The notes beneath the pieces were generated by a model. The model ran no database searches, was not told where the DNA came from, and saw only the letters and a list, made by a program, of their open reading frames with translations. This document shows positions 6,615 through 12,645 of a DNA stretch of 12,894 nt, one piece after another; position 1 is the first letter of the stretch; the number at the start of each line of letters is the position of its first letter. Both the position numbers and the translations under genes were made by a program. Origin of the DNA: an uncultured Eubacteriales bacterium (GTDB lineage: Bacteria; Bacillota; Clostridia; UBA1381; UBA9506); the NCBI GenBank assembly GCA_900545185.1, contig UQYH01000069.1:1-12894 (forward strand), read 5' to 3'.

Positions 6615-9212
6615 ATGGCGAAGCATAAAAAATATGAAGATTCTCATTTTGAGGACTATTTGGAAACCCAAACCATTGTTGATATAGACATTGAAAAGCG
6701 CATGCGCGAGGCCTTTATTGATTACGCCATGAGTGTTATTGTCAGCCGTGCACTGCCGGATGTGCGTGACGGCTTAAAGCCCGTACACAGACGTATTTTA
6801 TATTCGATGCACGAAGAACATTTGACCTATGACAAGCCCTTTTTCAAATCGGCAACAACGGTCGGTAATGTTATCGGTCGGTATCATCCGCACGGTGATG
6901 CCTCTGTATATGATGCTATGGTGCGTCTGGCGCAGGATTTTTCCATGCGCTATATGTTAATTGACGGTCACGGTAACTTCGGTTCGGTGGATGGTGATCC
7001 GCCGGCTGCTTACCGTTATACTGAGGCACGCATGAGTAAACTGGCCAACGTGATGCTTGAAAATATTGAAAAAAACACCGTTGACTTTGCGCCGAACTTT
7101 GATGAAAAAAGAGAAGAACCGGTTGTGCTGCCCACCAGAATCCCGACGCTTTTAATTAACGGCAGTTCGGGTATTGCCGTTGGTATGGCAACCAACATTC
7201 CGCCGCATAATTTAACCGAGGTGTTAAACGGCGTGATTGCTAAAATCGACAAGCCGGATATTACGGTGGACGAGCTGATGGAATACATAAAAGGCCCGGA
7301 CTTTCCGACAAAGGCTTTCATCATGGGTCGCCGCGGCATCCGCAGCGCTTATGAAACCGGCCGCGGCAAAATTATTGTCCGCGCCAAAACACAAATAGAA
7401 GAACACCGCGACGGCACCTCCTCCATTATCGTTACAGAGCTGCCGTACCAGGTGAACAAAAAAATGCTGGTAGAAGCTATTGCCGAGCTGGCAAAGGACA
7501 AGCGTGTGGAGGGTCTTTCGGATATTGATGACCATTCCTCCGACCGTGTGGGTATCCGCATTGATATTGCCTTAAAGCGTGACGCTAATCCGCAGATTGT
7601 GCTGAATCAGCTGTTTAAATATACGCGCTTGCAGGATAGCTTTTCGGTTAACATGCTGGCCATTCATGACGGCCGCCCCAAAACGATGGGCTTAAATGAG
7701 GTGCTGGAGCACTTTATCACCTTCCAGGAGGAAATTGTAACGCGCAGAACCAAGTTCGACTTGGAAAAGGCCGAAGCCAGAATGCATATTTTGGAAGGCT
7801 TGCGGATTGCACTGGCCAACATTGACGAAATCATTCACATCATCCGTAATTCGTATGATGATGCTAAGGAACGCTTGATGGAGCGCTTTTCTATGTCTGA
7901 TATTCAGGCGCAAAGCGTTTTGGATATGCGTCTGGCACAATTGCAGCGCTTAAACGGAGAACGGATTGAAGAAGAATATAACGACCTGATTGCCAAAACG
8001 GCCGAATATCGCTTGCTGCTTTCCGACCATGGCAAGCTGATGGAGCAAATTAAAACAGAATTAATTGAAATCCGCGATAAATACGGCGATGAAAGAAAGA
8101 CAGAGCTGCTTGAATCTGTGGATGAAATTGATATTGAAGATTTGATTGCCGAAGAAGATAATGTTTTCACCCTGACACATTTTGGTTATGTTAAGCGTAT
8201 GCCGGCCGATATTTATAAGGCGCAGCGCCGCGGCGGCAAGGGTATTATGGGTATGACAACGCGTGAAGAAGATTTTGTGGAACGCCTGTTTGTTACAAGC
8301 ACGCATAACCACATTTTGTTCTTTACCAACAAGGGTAAAATGTATCGCTTAAAGGCCTACCAAATTCCCGAAACCGGCCGACAGGCCAAGGGGACGAACA
8401 TTGTTAACCTGCTGCAGCTGGATAGTGATGAAAAGGTAACGGCAACCATTTGCGTAAAGGAATTTGAAGAAGATAAATATTTGTTTTTTGCAACGCGCAA
8501 GGGTATTGTTAAGAAAACCGACTTTATGGCTTATAATACGGCCAGGAAGGGCGGCTTGGCTGCCATTGTTCTGGAAGAGGGAGACGAGCTGATTAACGTT
8601 GAGCTGACGGACGGCAAGCAGGACATTTTGCTGGCTACCTACAACGGCATGTGTATTCGCTTTAACGAAGAAGATATTCGTCCGCTGGGACGTGTTTCGC
8701 ACGGTGTACGCGGTATTCGCCTTGCTTCGGGCAACGATTATGTTGTCGGTATGGGCGTAGCGCATGATGATGCGGACTTGCTGGTTGTAACCGAAAACGG
8801 CTTTGGCAAAAAAACGCCGCTTGACGAATATAAAACACAGAACCGAGGCGGTCAGGGTGTTAACACCTATCGCTTATCGGATGCCACCGGTAATGTGGCC
8901 GGTATTATGGTTGTCACCGAAGCGGATGATGTTATGCTGATTACTTCGGATGGTACAATTATCCGCATGAAAACAAAGGAAATCAGCCGAATCGGCCGCT
9001 TGACAAAGGGTGTTCGCTTAATGCGTTTGGACGATGTTCGCGTTGTGAGCGTGGCGCGTGCCGATGAGCAGGAGGAAGAGGAAATAAGCGTGGACGAGAC
9101 GGCAGAAACAGAAGTGAATGCCGAAGACGATACAAATGCAGCGGCAGAACAGCCGGAAACTGAGGCAAACACCGCGGCAGATGCGACGGAGGATACGCCG
9201 TCGGCAGAGTGA
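6615..9212 (+). CDS. gyrA: DNA gyrase subunit A
   Basis: DNA-cleaving subunit of gyrase. The 865-aa protein has the winged-helix/tower breakage-reunion domain with PDVRDGLKPVHRRIL (48-62) and the active tyrosine in AAYRYTEAR (Tyr135, matching E. coli Tyr122). The quinolone-determining loop reads HPHGDASVYD (91-100), so the E. coli Ser83 position is Ala96 and the Asp87 position is Asp100. The beta-pinwheel C-terminal domain contains a GyrA box, QRRGGKG (537-543), which supports gyrase rather than ParC, and a later blade motif QNRGGQG. The last 50 residues (816-865) are a Glu/Asp/Ala/Thr-rich acidic tail. Its start has GGAGA at 6604-6608, seven bases upstream. It is co-transcribed with gyrB; no terminator is visible downstream before the small genes that follow. 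Confidence 0.98.
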   Translation: MAKHKKYEDSHFEDYLETQTIVDIDIEKRMREAFIDYAMSVIVSRALPDVRDGLKPVHRRILYSMHEEHLTYDKPFFKSATTVGNVIGRYHPHGDASVYDAMVRLAQDFSMRYMLIDGHGNFGSVDGDPPAAYRYTEARMSKLANVMLENIEKNTVDFAPNFDEKREEPVVLPTRIPTLLINGSSGIAVGMATNIPPHNLTEVLNGVIAKIDKPDITVDELMEYIKGPDFPTKAFIMGRRGIRSAYETGRGKIIVRAKTQIEEHRDGTSSIIVTELPYQVNKKMLVEAIAELAKDKRVEGLSDIDDHSSDRVGIRIDIALKRDANPQIVLNQLFKYTRLQDSFSVNMLAIHDGRPKTMGLNEVLEHFITFQEEIVTRRTKFDLEKAEARMHILEGLRIALANIDEIIHIIRNSYDDAKERLMERFSMSDIQAQSVLDMRLAQLQRLNGERIEEEYNDLIAKTAEYRLLLSDHGKLMEQIKTELIEIRDKYGDERKTELLESVDEIDIEDLIAEEDNVFTLTHFGYVKRMPADIYKAQRRGGKGIMGMTTREEDFVERLFVTSTHNHILFFTNKGKMYRLKAYQIPETGRQAKGTNIVNLLQLDSDEKVTATICVKEFEEDKYLFFATRKGIVKKTDFMAYNTARKGGLAAIVLEEGDELINVELTDGKQDILLATYNGMCIRFNEEDIRPLGRVSHGVRGIRLASGNDYVVGMGVAHDDADLLVVTENGFGKKTPLDEYKTQNRGGQGVNTYRLSDATGNVAGIMVVTEADDVMLITSDGTIIRMKTKEISRIGRLTKGVRLMRLDDVRVVSVARADEQEEEEISVDETAETEVNAEDDTNAAAEQPETEANTAADATEDTPSAE

Positions 9213-9247
9213 CCGTCCCTTAATGAGCCTGACAGGAGCGTGAAAAC

Positions 9248-9472
9248 ATGAAGCATTATAATGACAGAATCAGAGATTTGCGCGAGGAACGTAAACTGAC
9301 GCAGCGCCAAATTGCGGAGGTTTTGGGAATTAGGCAGCAGGTATATTCTAAATATGAGTTGGGTGTGCGTTCGCTGCCGCTGGAACATTTGATGAAGCTG
9401 TGCCGTTATTACGGTGCTTCGGCAGACTGGATTTTAGGGCTTGCGGAAAGTGACGAAAATCGGGAATCTTAA
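9248..9472 (+). CDS. Small Cro/CI-type (XRE) HTH regulator
   Basis: A 74-aa protein made almost only of one helix-turn-helix domain (about 5-60): RIRDLREERKLTQRQIAEVL, then the recognition helix region RQQVYSKYELG and a closing LPLEHLMKLCRYYGASADWILG. It probably binds DNA as a dimer in the cytoplasm; there is no ligand or protease domain. AGGAG (9234-9238) lies nine bases before ATG. It starts 35 bp after gyrA on the same strand with no intervening terminator or promoter that I can see, so it may ride on the gyrBA transcript. The target is unknown; its own neighbourhood or the short inverted repeats nearby are possibilities. Confidence 0.88.
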   Translation: MKHYNDRIRDLREERKLTQRQIAEVLGIRQQVYSKYELGVRSLPLEHLMKLCRYYGASADWILGLAESDENRES

Positions 9473-9513
9473 TTGTACACAAATTGCGTAAAATAATGCA
9501 GGAGGGCAGCAGC

Positions 9514-9813
9514 GTGAAGATTGTTTTATATTTGGTTGTTATGGCCGGTGTAACATATCTGATTCGTGCGCTGCCCTTTTGCTTGTTTCGCAACAAGGTC
9601 AAGTCGCCTTTTTTACAGTACTTTTTTGCTTACATTCCGTATGCCGTGCTGGCGGCTATGACGTTGCCTTACATGCTGCTTTCGGGTAAAAATCCGGCTT
9701 GTGCGGCTGTTGGGTTTGCCGCAGCCGTGTTGCTTTCGGCCTGCAAGCGGTCGCTTACCACAGTGGCGCTGGGGGCTTGTGTTGCCTCGTTTGCTGCCGG
9801 GTTGTTTTTGTAA
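9514..9813 (+). CDS. AzlD-family branched-chain amino-acid transport protein (orphan)
   Basis: A 99-aa membrane protein of the AzlD family (PF05437), the small partner of AzlC in branched-chain amino-acid export. Family features: an N-terminal helix VTYLIRALPFCLF (13-25), YIPYAVLAAMTLP (40-52) and hydrophobic helices at about 61-77 and 79-98. I chose GTG at 9514 because AGGAGGG (9500-9506) sits seven bases upstream; a longer TTG reading at 9484 would place this Shine-Dalgarno sequence inside the gene. Normally azlC lies directly upstream, but here the neighbour is the small XRE regulator, so either AzlC is encoded elsewhere or was lost. The length is normal for the family. Confidence 0.85.
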   Translation: MKIVLYLVVMAGVTYLIRALPFCLFRNKVKSPFLQYFFAYIPYAVLAAMTLPYMLLSGKNPACAAVGFAAAVLLSACKRSLTTVALGACVASFAAGLFL

Positions 9814-9841
9814 TGCAGATTTACGGACGAATAGGAAAGAC

Positions 9842-10188
9842 ATGGTTATGCAACAGGTTTTAAACAGTGAAGAACGTTACAAGCAAATGATTGAAACGCC
9901 GATTCCGCGGTTGGTGACGCAAATGGCGATTCCGACTGTGATCAGCATGCTTGTCACGGTCATTTATAGTACGGCGGATACATATTTTGTATCGCAAATT
10001 AACAAATCGGCCTCGGCTGCGGTCGGCATGGTATATGCGCTGATGGCTGTCATTCAGGCAGTGGGATATGGTTTGGGTATGGGCGCAGGCAGCCTGATTA
10101 GCCGCTGGCTGACGGCTTAACGTTTGTTATTTCAGTTCCCTTTGTGGTCATATTTTATCGCAAGTACATAAACAGGGATGATGATTGA
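9842..10188 (+). pseudogene. MATE-family efflux pump, internally deleted remnant
   Basis: The open frame (9842-10120, 92 aa) matches the start of a MATE multidrug/Na+ antiporter: TPIPRLVTQMAIPTVISML (19-37), STADTYFVSQI (43-53) and GLGMGAGSLISR (77-88), then it stops at TAA 10118-10120. Full MATE proteins have 12 helices and about 450 aa. In the next frame, 10102-10188 reads PLADGLTFVISVPFVV... ending FYRKYINRDDD and TGA (10186-10188), which looks like the last helix and tail of a MATE protein. The simplest reading is an internal deletion of about 1 kb with an out-of-frame junction near 10100-10105. AGGAAAG precedes the ATG at 9842 (ATG 9848 is also possible). It starts 28 bp after azlD. A functional two-helix peptide cannot be excluded but is unlikely. 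Confidence 0.8.
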
Positions 10189-10331
10189 TGCTAAAAAAAT
10201 ATGTGTTATTGCTTTTGGGATGTCTTGTGTTGAGTGCATGCCAAAGCACGAGTGTTGGTGTTATCGGCGGAGCGGATGGCCCCACAAAGGTGATTGTTTC
10301 GGAAAATAACGAAAACAGCGAAACGCCATAA
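10188..10331 (+). CDS. 47-aa predicted lipoprotein with GGADGPT motif
   Basis: A short gene encoding a classic lipoprotein signal peptide, MLKKYVLLLLGCLVLSAC (1-18), with lipobox LSAC and lipidated Cys18, then VGVIGGADGPTKVIV (23-37) and a polar tail SENNENSETP. After cleavage only about 30 residues remain outside the membrane. IGGADGPT is the signature stretch of the beta subunit of Na+-pumping decarboxylases (OadB, MmdB, GcdB), where its Asp is part of the Na+ site; here it stands without any of the beta subunit's helices, so decarboxylase function is not expected. AGGGA (10174-10178) lies nine bases before ATG. The ATG overlaps the ancestral MATE stop by one base (TGATG), suggesting former translational coupling. 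Function unknown. Confidence 0.75.
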   Translation: MLKKYVLLLLGCLVLSACQSTSVGVIGGADGPTKVIVSENNENSETP

Positions 10332-10350
10332 GGATATTTATGTGTTGCCG

Positions 10351-10368
10351 CTTGTCAATTGGGACAAG
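10351..10368. repeat. Short inverted repeat CTTGTC-N6-GACAAG
   Basis: Six-bp arms (10351-10356 and 10363-10368) in the 61-bp gap before the TIGR04076 gene. There is no T tract, so it is not a terminator. It could be a regulator site or chance. Confidence 0.3.
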
Positions 10369-10392
10369 TAAAGCAATAAAGGGGTGGCATGT

Positions 10393-10707
10393 GTGAAAAA
10401 ATGCAAAATTACCGTAATGAAAACAGCGCGTTATGATGATTTGATAGAACGGTATGAGAATCCGATTGAACATGCTTGCAGCATGCAAACGGGTCAGGTA
10501 TTTATTGCCAACGGCTGGCAAAGACCGGACGGAATGTGCGACAGCGCATGGGAGACGATGTCTCCCTTTGTAATGGCGTTGGCACATGGCGGCCGTAATT
10601 TGTATGACGGATGGATGAAAAATGAAACCGCAGCCATGATTTCGTGCAATGATGGATTTCGCCCCGTCAGCTTTTTAATTGAAGCGCTGGAGGAAGAAGC
10701 CGATTGA
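10393..10707 (+). CDS. TIGR04076 family protein, unknown function
   Basis: A 104-aa soluble protein recognised as TIGR04076-like from the order KKCKITVMK (2-10), a Cys at 29 before TGQVFIANGW (33-42), PDGMCDSAW (45-53), ALAHGG (62-67) and an ISCNDGFRPVSFLIE end (83-97). Three cysteines (29, 49, 85) sit at positions that look conserved in family members as I remember them, so metal or redox chemistry is possible but unproven. The GTG at 10393 is preferred because AAAGGGG (10378-10384) lies eight bases upstream; a GTG at 10384 would overlap it. It is the last gene of the plus-strand run, ending 75 bp before the strong terminator. Confidence 0.75.
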   Translation: MKKCKITVMKTARYDDLIERYENPIEHACSMQTGQVFIANGWQRPDGMCDSAWETMSPFVMALAHGGRNLYDGWMKNETAAMISCNDGFRPVSFLIEALEEEAD

Positions 10708-10708
10708 G

Positions 10709-10737
10709 TTGGTATACAACAATTGAACCTGTATACA
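10709..10737 (+). promoter_or_regulatory. Weak promoter-like sequence before the bidirectional terminator
   Basis: TTGGTA (10709-10714), 17 bases, TATACA (10732-10737): four of six matches in each box. The only thing downstream is about 70 bases and the terminator, with no reading frame that has a ribosome binding site. It also contains two copies of GTATACAA (10712-10719, 10731-10738). Confidence 0.3.
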
Positions 10738-10781
10738 ATGCCCGGACATATGGGATTTGTCATCCTAATGCCCGGCTGTAC

Positions 10782-10814
10782 AAAAGCCTGCCCAAAACAC
10801 TTGGGCAGGCTTTT
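10782..10814. terminator. Bidirectional Rho-independent terminator
   Basis: AAAAGCCTGCCCAA (10782-10795), loop AACAC, TTGGGCAGGCTTTT (10801-10814): a perfect 14-bp stem with T's leaving on both strands. It separates the plus-strand run ending at 10707 from the minus-strand SLOG gene ending at 10821, and serves both. Confidence 0.93.
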
Positions 10815-10820
10815 GATGTA

Positions 10821-11303
10821 TCAGGCCGGTTTAGAGGAAAGAAATTCAAGCGTAATCCCATGCTTGACGGCATAATCTACCGTATATTTGGTGCCGCCCG
10901 TTTCGTTTTCTAAAAAAGCCAGCACATATGAAGAAGCATCCACCATAACGCGGTTCCGTTTTAACATGCAGCCGCGGTAATAGGCTTCGGAGGTGTAAAT
11001 CACTTCATCCGCATTGCGCAAAACGGCTTGATATTCGGCCTTTTGCGCCTCTGTCCAGAATTTATCCTGGTTGCGGCACGGCAAAATCATACAAAGCCGA
11101 ATGGAAGGAAAATCTTCTTTTAAGCGAATGACGGTTTGGGCAGCCAACAGGTCAAATCCCAATGCGCCGCCGGAGCAAAAGCAGGTATATCCCTTTTGAA
11201 TCAGCTGTGTAATTTTCGTAAAAAGCTGACGGCCAAGGCTGCTGTAGGCAGCGCAGCCGATTTTGCGATGACCGGTAAAAGAACAGGTATATTCTTTATT
11301 CAT
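10821..11303 (-). CDS. SLOG-domain protein (YpsA/DUF1273-like)
   Basis: A 160-aa cytoplasmic Rossmann-like protein of the SLOG superfamily, which also includes DprA and LOG proteins and is thought to bind nucleotides or nucleotide-derived ligands. Visible motifs: CSFTGHRKI (7-15), the glycine-rich CSGGALGFDLLAA (43-55), a LKRNRVMVDASSYVLAFL stretch (114-131) and NETGGTKYTV (133-142). Its order and length resemble B. subtilis YpsA, but it is shorter. The ATG at 11303 has GGAGG (11313-11309) five bases upstream; the in-frame ATG at 11321 has no ribosome binding site. It starts 29 bp after the S24-type repressor on the same strand, with no terminator between, so the two are very likely one operon. 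The ligand and role are unknown. Confidence 0.82.
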   Translation of the reverse strand: MNKEYTCSFTGHRKIGCAAYSSLGRQLFTKITQLIQKGYTCFCSGGALGFDLLAAQTVIRLKEDFPSIRLCMILPCRNQDKFWTEAQKAEYQAVLRNADEVIYTSEAYYRGCMLKRNRVMVDASSYVLAFLENETGGTKYTVDYAVKHGITLEFLSSKPA

Positions 11304-11332
11304 AACAACCTCCGTACTCATTGTTTTTGCAG

Positions 11333-11953
11333 TTAAATAACGGATTTAATCACCTTAACCACCTTGCCGAAAATGGTAAAATTCTGCGATTGCGGATTGA
11401 CAACCATCGGGTGGAAGCTGGGGCTGTTGCTTTCGGCCACCAGGGTTATGTAATCATCGGTGCGGTACAGGCGGCTGATAAAGGCCGGGTCACTTCCCAC
11501 GGCGGCTGCAACAATGTCACCGTCGTCGGCAAAGTTTTGCCGGCGGACAATGGCAATGCTGCCTTCGGTTAAGCCAAGGCGATCCATCCTGTCCCCCGTG
11601 ATGCGCAGGCCAAAAAAGTTACCTTCGCCAATCAGCGCGGGGGGGAGGCTGAGTGTATACAGCGGTACCGGGCTGACACCGGCAGCAAGCGTGGCATATA
11701 CAAACATACCGCCGGTGGTGGGGACGGCAATGGACGTTTCGTGCATGGCCGTTGGTTTTTCGCCCAAAAGCTCGCTGATGCTGACATCAAAATACGCTGC
11801 AATTTTGCGCAAATTGGTGCTGCTGGGCGGCGCGTAGCCCGTTTCGTAGTTTGATACGGCGGTTTTGCTGAGCCCCAGCGCCTGTGCCAGTTCGTTTTGA
11901 TTCAGACCCTTTTCGCGCCGCAGTTTTTTTAACTGGTTTGGAAAATTATCCAT
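11333..11953 (-). CDS. XRE HTH / S24 (LexA/CI-like) repressor with degenerate catalytic residues
   Basis: A 206-aa regulator: Cro/CI helix-turn-helix (about 1-63; QLKKLRREKGLNQNELAQAL, then SKTAVSNYETG), a short linker, and a C-terminal LexA/UmuD-type S24 domain (about 80-206). The cleavage-like Ala91-Gly92 lies in ATLAAGVSP. The Ser-Lys dyad is not conserved: the motif normally GDSM reads GDRM (Arg122, codon AGG), and the Lys normally in V-K-R-L is Ser160 in FISRLYR. The fold-closing ESNSPSFHPMVV and NFTIFGKVV segments are intact. Self-cleavage is therefore not expected. I start at ATG 11953, with AGAAGGGA about nine bases upstream; the TTG at 11974 would swallow this site. It heads a probable operon with the SLOG gene and has its own promoter. 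Confidence 0.88.
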   Translation of the reverse strand: MDNFPNQLKKLRREKGLNQNELAQALGLSKTAVSNYETGYAPPSSTNLRKIAAYFDVSISELLGEKPTAMHETSIAVPTTGGMFVYATLAAGVSPVPLYTLSLPPALIGEGNFFGLRITGDRMDRLGLTEGSIAIVRRQNFADDGDIVAAAVGSDPAFISRLYRTDDYITLVAESNSPSFHPMVVNPQSQNFTIFGKVVKVIKSVI

Positions 11954-11999
11954 AATGCAATTCCCTTCTTTCAATATGTCCGAAAAAATAAACAGTTAA

Positions 12000-12045
12000 T
12001 CTCTTGAGTACAATTATATCATATAAAATCAAAAAATACAAGAGA
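12000..12045. repeat. Inverted half-sites TCTCTTG / CAAGAGA bracketing the repressor promoter
   Basis: TCTCTTG (12000-12006) and CAAGAGA (12039-12045) are perfect 7-bp inverted copies with 32 bases between them. On the minus strand one overlaps the -35 box and the other falls about at the transcription start, centre to centre about 39 bp or near four helix turns. This fits autoregulation by the encoded repressor, which is an inference. Confidence 0.45.
12013..12041 (-). promoter_or_regulatory. Sigma-A-type promoter of the repressor-SLOG operon
   Basis: On the minus strand TTGTAT (12041-12036), 17 bases, then a perfect TATAAT (12018-12013). The predicted start is near 12006, giving a leader of about 50 bases before the ATG at 11953. 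The surrounding sequence is strongly A/T-rich. Confidence 0.78.
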
Positions 12046-12056
12046 AAATTCAATTT

Positions 12057-12479
12057 TTATTGTTTCGTTTTGCCGCAAAGCTTCTGTTTCGGAATTTCAA
12101 TACAATGTGATCTTAAAATATTACATAAAAATACAAGCGGAAAGCACAAAATAAACCATAAGCTGCTGTAAAGCGGACAAATTTGTCCCCACAGGTTGCC
12201 TATGCGATCGGAATAATCCCAAACGTTTAAATGAAGCGCCTTGTTAAACAGGCAGCCGGCAACAAATTCGCAGCCGGTGATGATGCAGGAAGAAAAAAAG
12301 CATTTTTTTAAAAGCGTTGTTTTACGCATGGTGCAGTTTAAAGCGTAAATAAAACGAAAGCAGATACCGCCCGTTAAAAGCATGCTCCAGTGCGTGTATC
12401 CGCGCCATAAAATTTCCAAAAGGCCATAGCCGAAGGAGCCGATTCCCCAAACGGCGGCAATGGTTTTTTGCTTAGACAT
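12057..12479 (-). CDS. Four-helix membrane protein, putative ABC-transporter type IV (PF06541, CmpB-like)
   Basis: A 140-aa integral membrane protein with predicted helices at about 7-26, 31-50, 58-78 and 100-122 and a basic C-terminal tail. The family signature runs EFVAGCLFNK (71-80), VWDYSDRIGNLWGQIC (86-101), then a YSSLW stretch (104-108), as in PF06541 proteins. The family name (putative ABC transporter type IV) rests on weak evidence; no ATPase partner is nearby, so transport is not established. ATG has AAGGAG eight or nine bases upstream. It lies 77 bp upstream of the repressor promoter region on the same strand, and I see no terminator after it. Confidence 0.75.
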   Translation of the reverse strand: MSKQKTIAAVWGIGSFGYGLLEILWRGYTHWSMLLTGGICFRFIYALNCTMRKTTLLKKCFFSSCIITGCEFVAGCLFNKALHLNVWDYSDRIGNLWGQICPLYSSLWFILCFPLVFLCNILRSHCIEIPKQKLCGKTKQ

Positions 12480-12645
12480 ACGATAAGCTCCTTATTGCTT
12501 TTATATTCCTTCAGTATGCCCGGCGAACATAGGAATTATGCAAAGCGAAAAAGAGCCGAACGTTAAAAAAGAAAAGGAGCTATAAGCAAAATCAACAGAA
12601 ATTGCTTAAAGCCCCTTAGCTGGTTTGCGACAGTTTTTTTATAAA
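12480..12645. other. Intergenic region between cspA and the PF06541 gene
   Basis: 166 bp holding the AAGGAG ribosome binding site of the PF06541 gene (about 12488-12493). I see no convincing cspA terminator, no gene on either strand and no clear promoter. Weak complementary stretches exist, but none gives a stem followed by a T tract on the minus strand. Confidence 0.5.

Noticed and set aside
9701..9841. Upstream extension of the MATE fragment frame
   Set aside because: It overlaps azlD out of frame, shows no MATE similarity, and AGGAAAG supports the start at 9842.
10704..10913. Plus-strand 69-codon frame across the bidirectional terminator
   Set aside because: It needs a TTG start without a Shine-Dalgarno site, runs through a strong terminator and into the antisense of the SLOG gene.
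12486..12581. AGCTCCTT / AAGGAGCT inverted repeat 80 bp apart
   Set aside because: One arm is simply the ribosome binding site of the PF06541 gene; purine-rich complementarity at this distance is likely chance.
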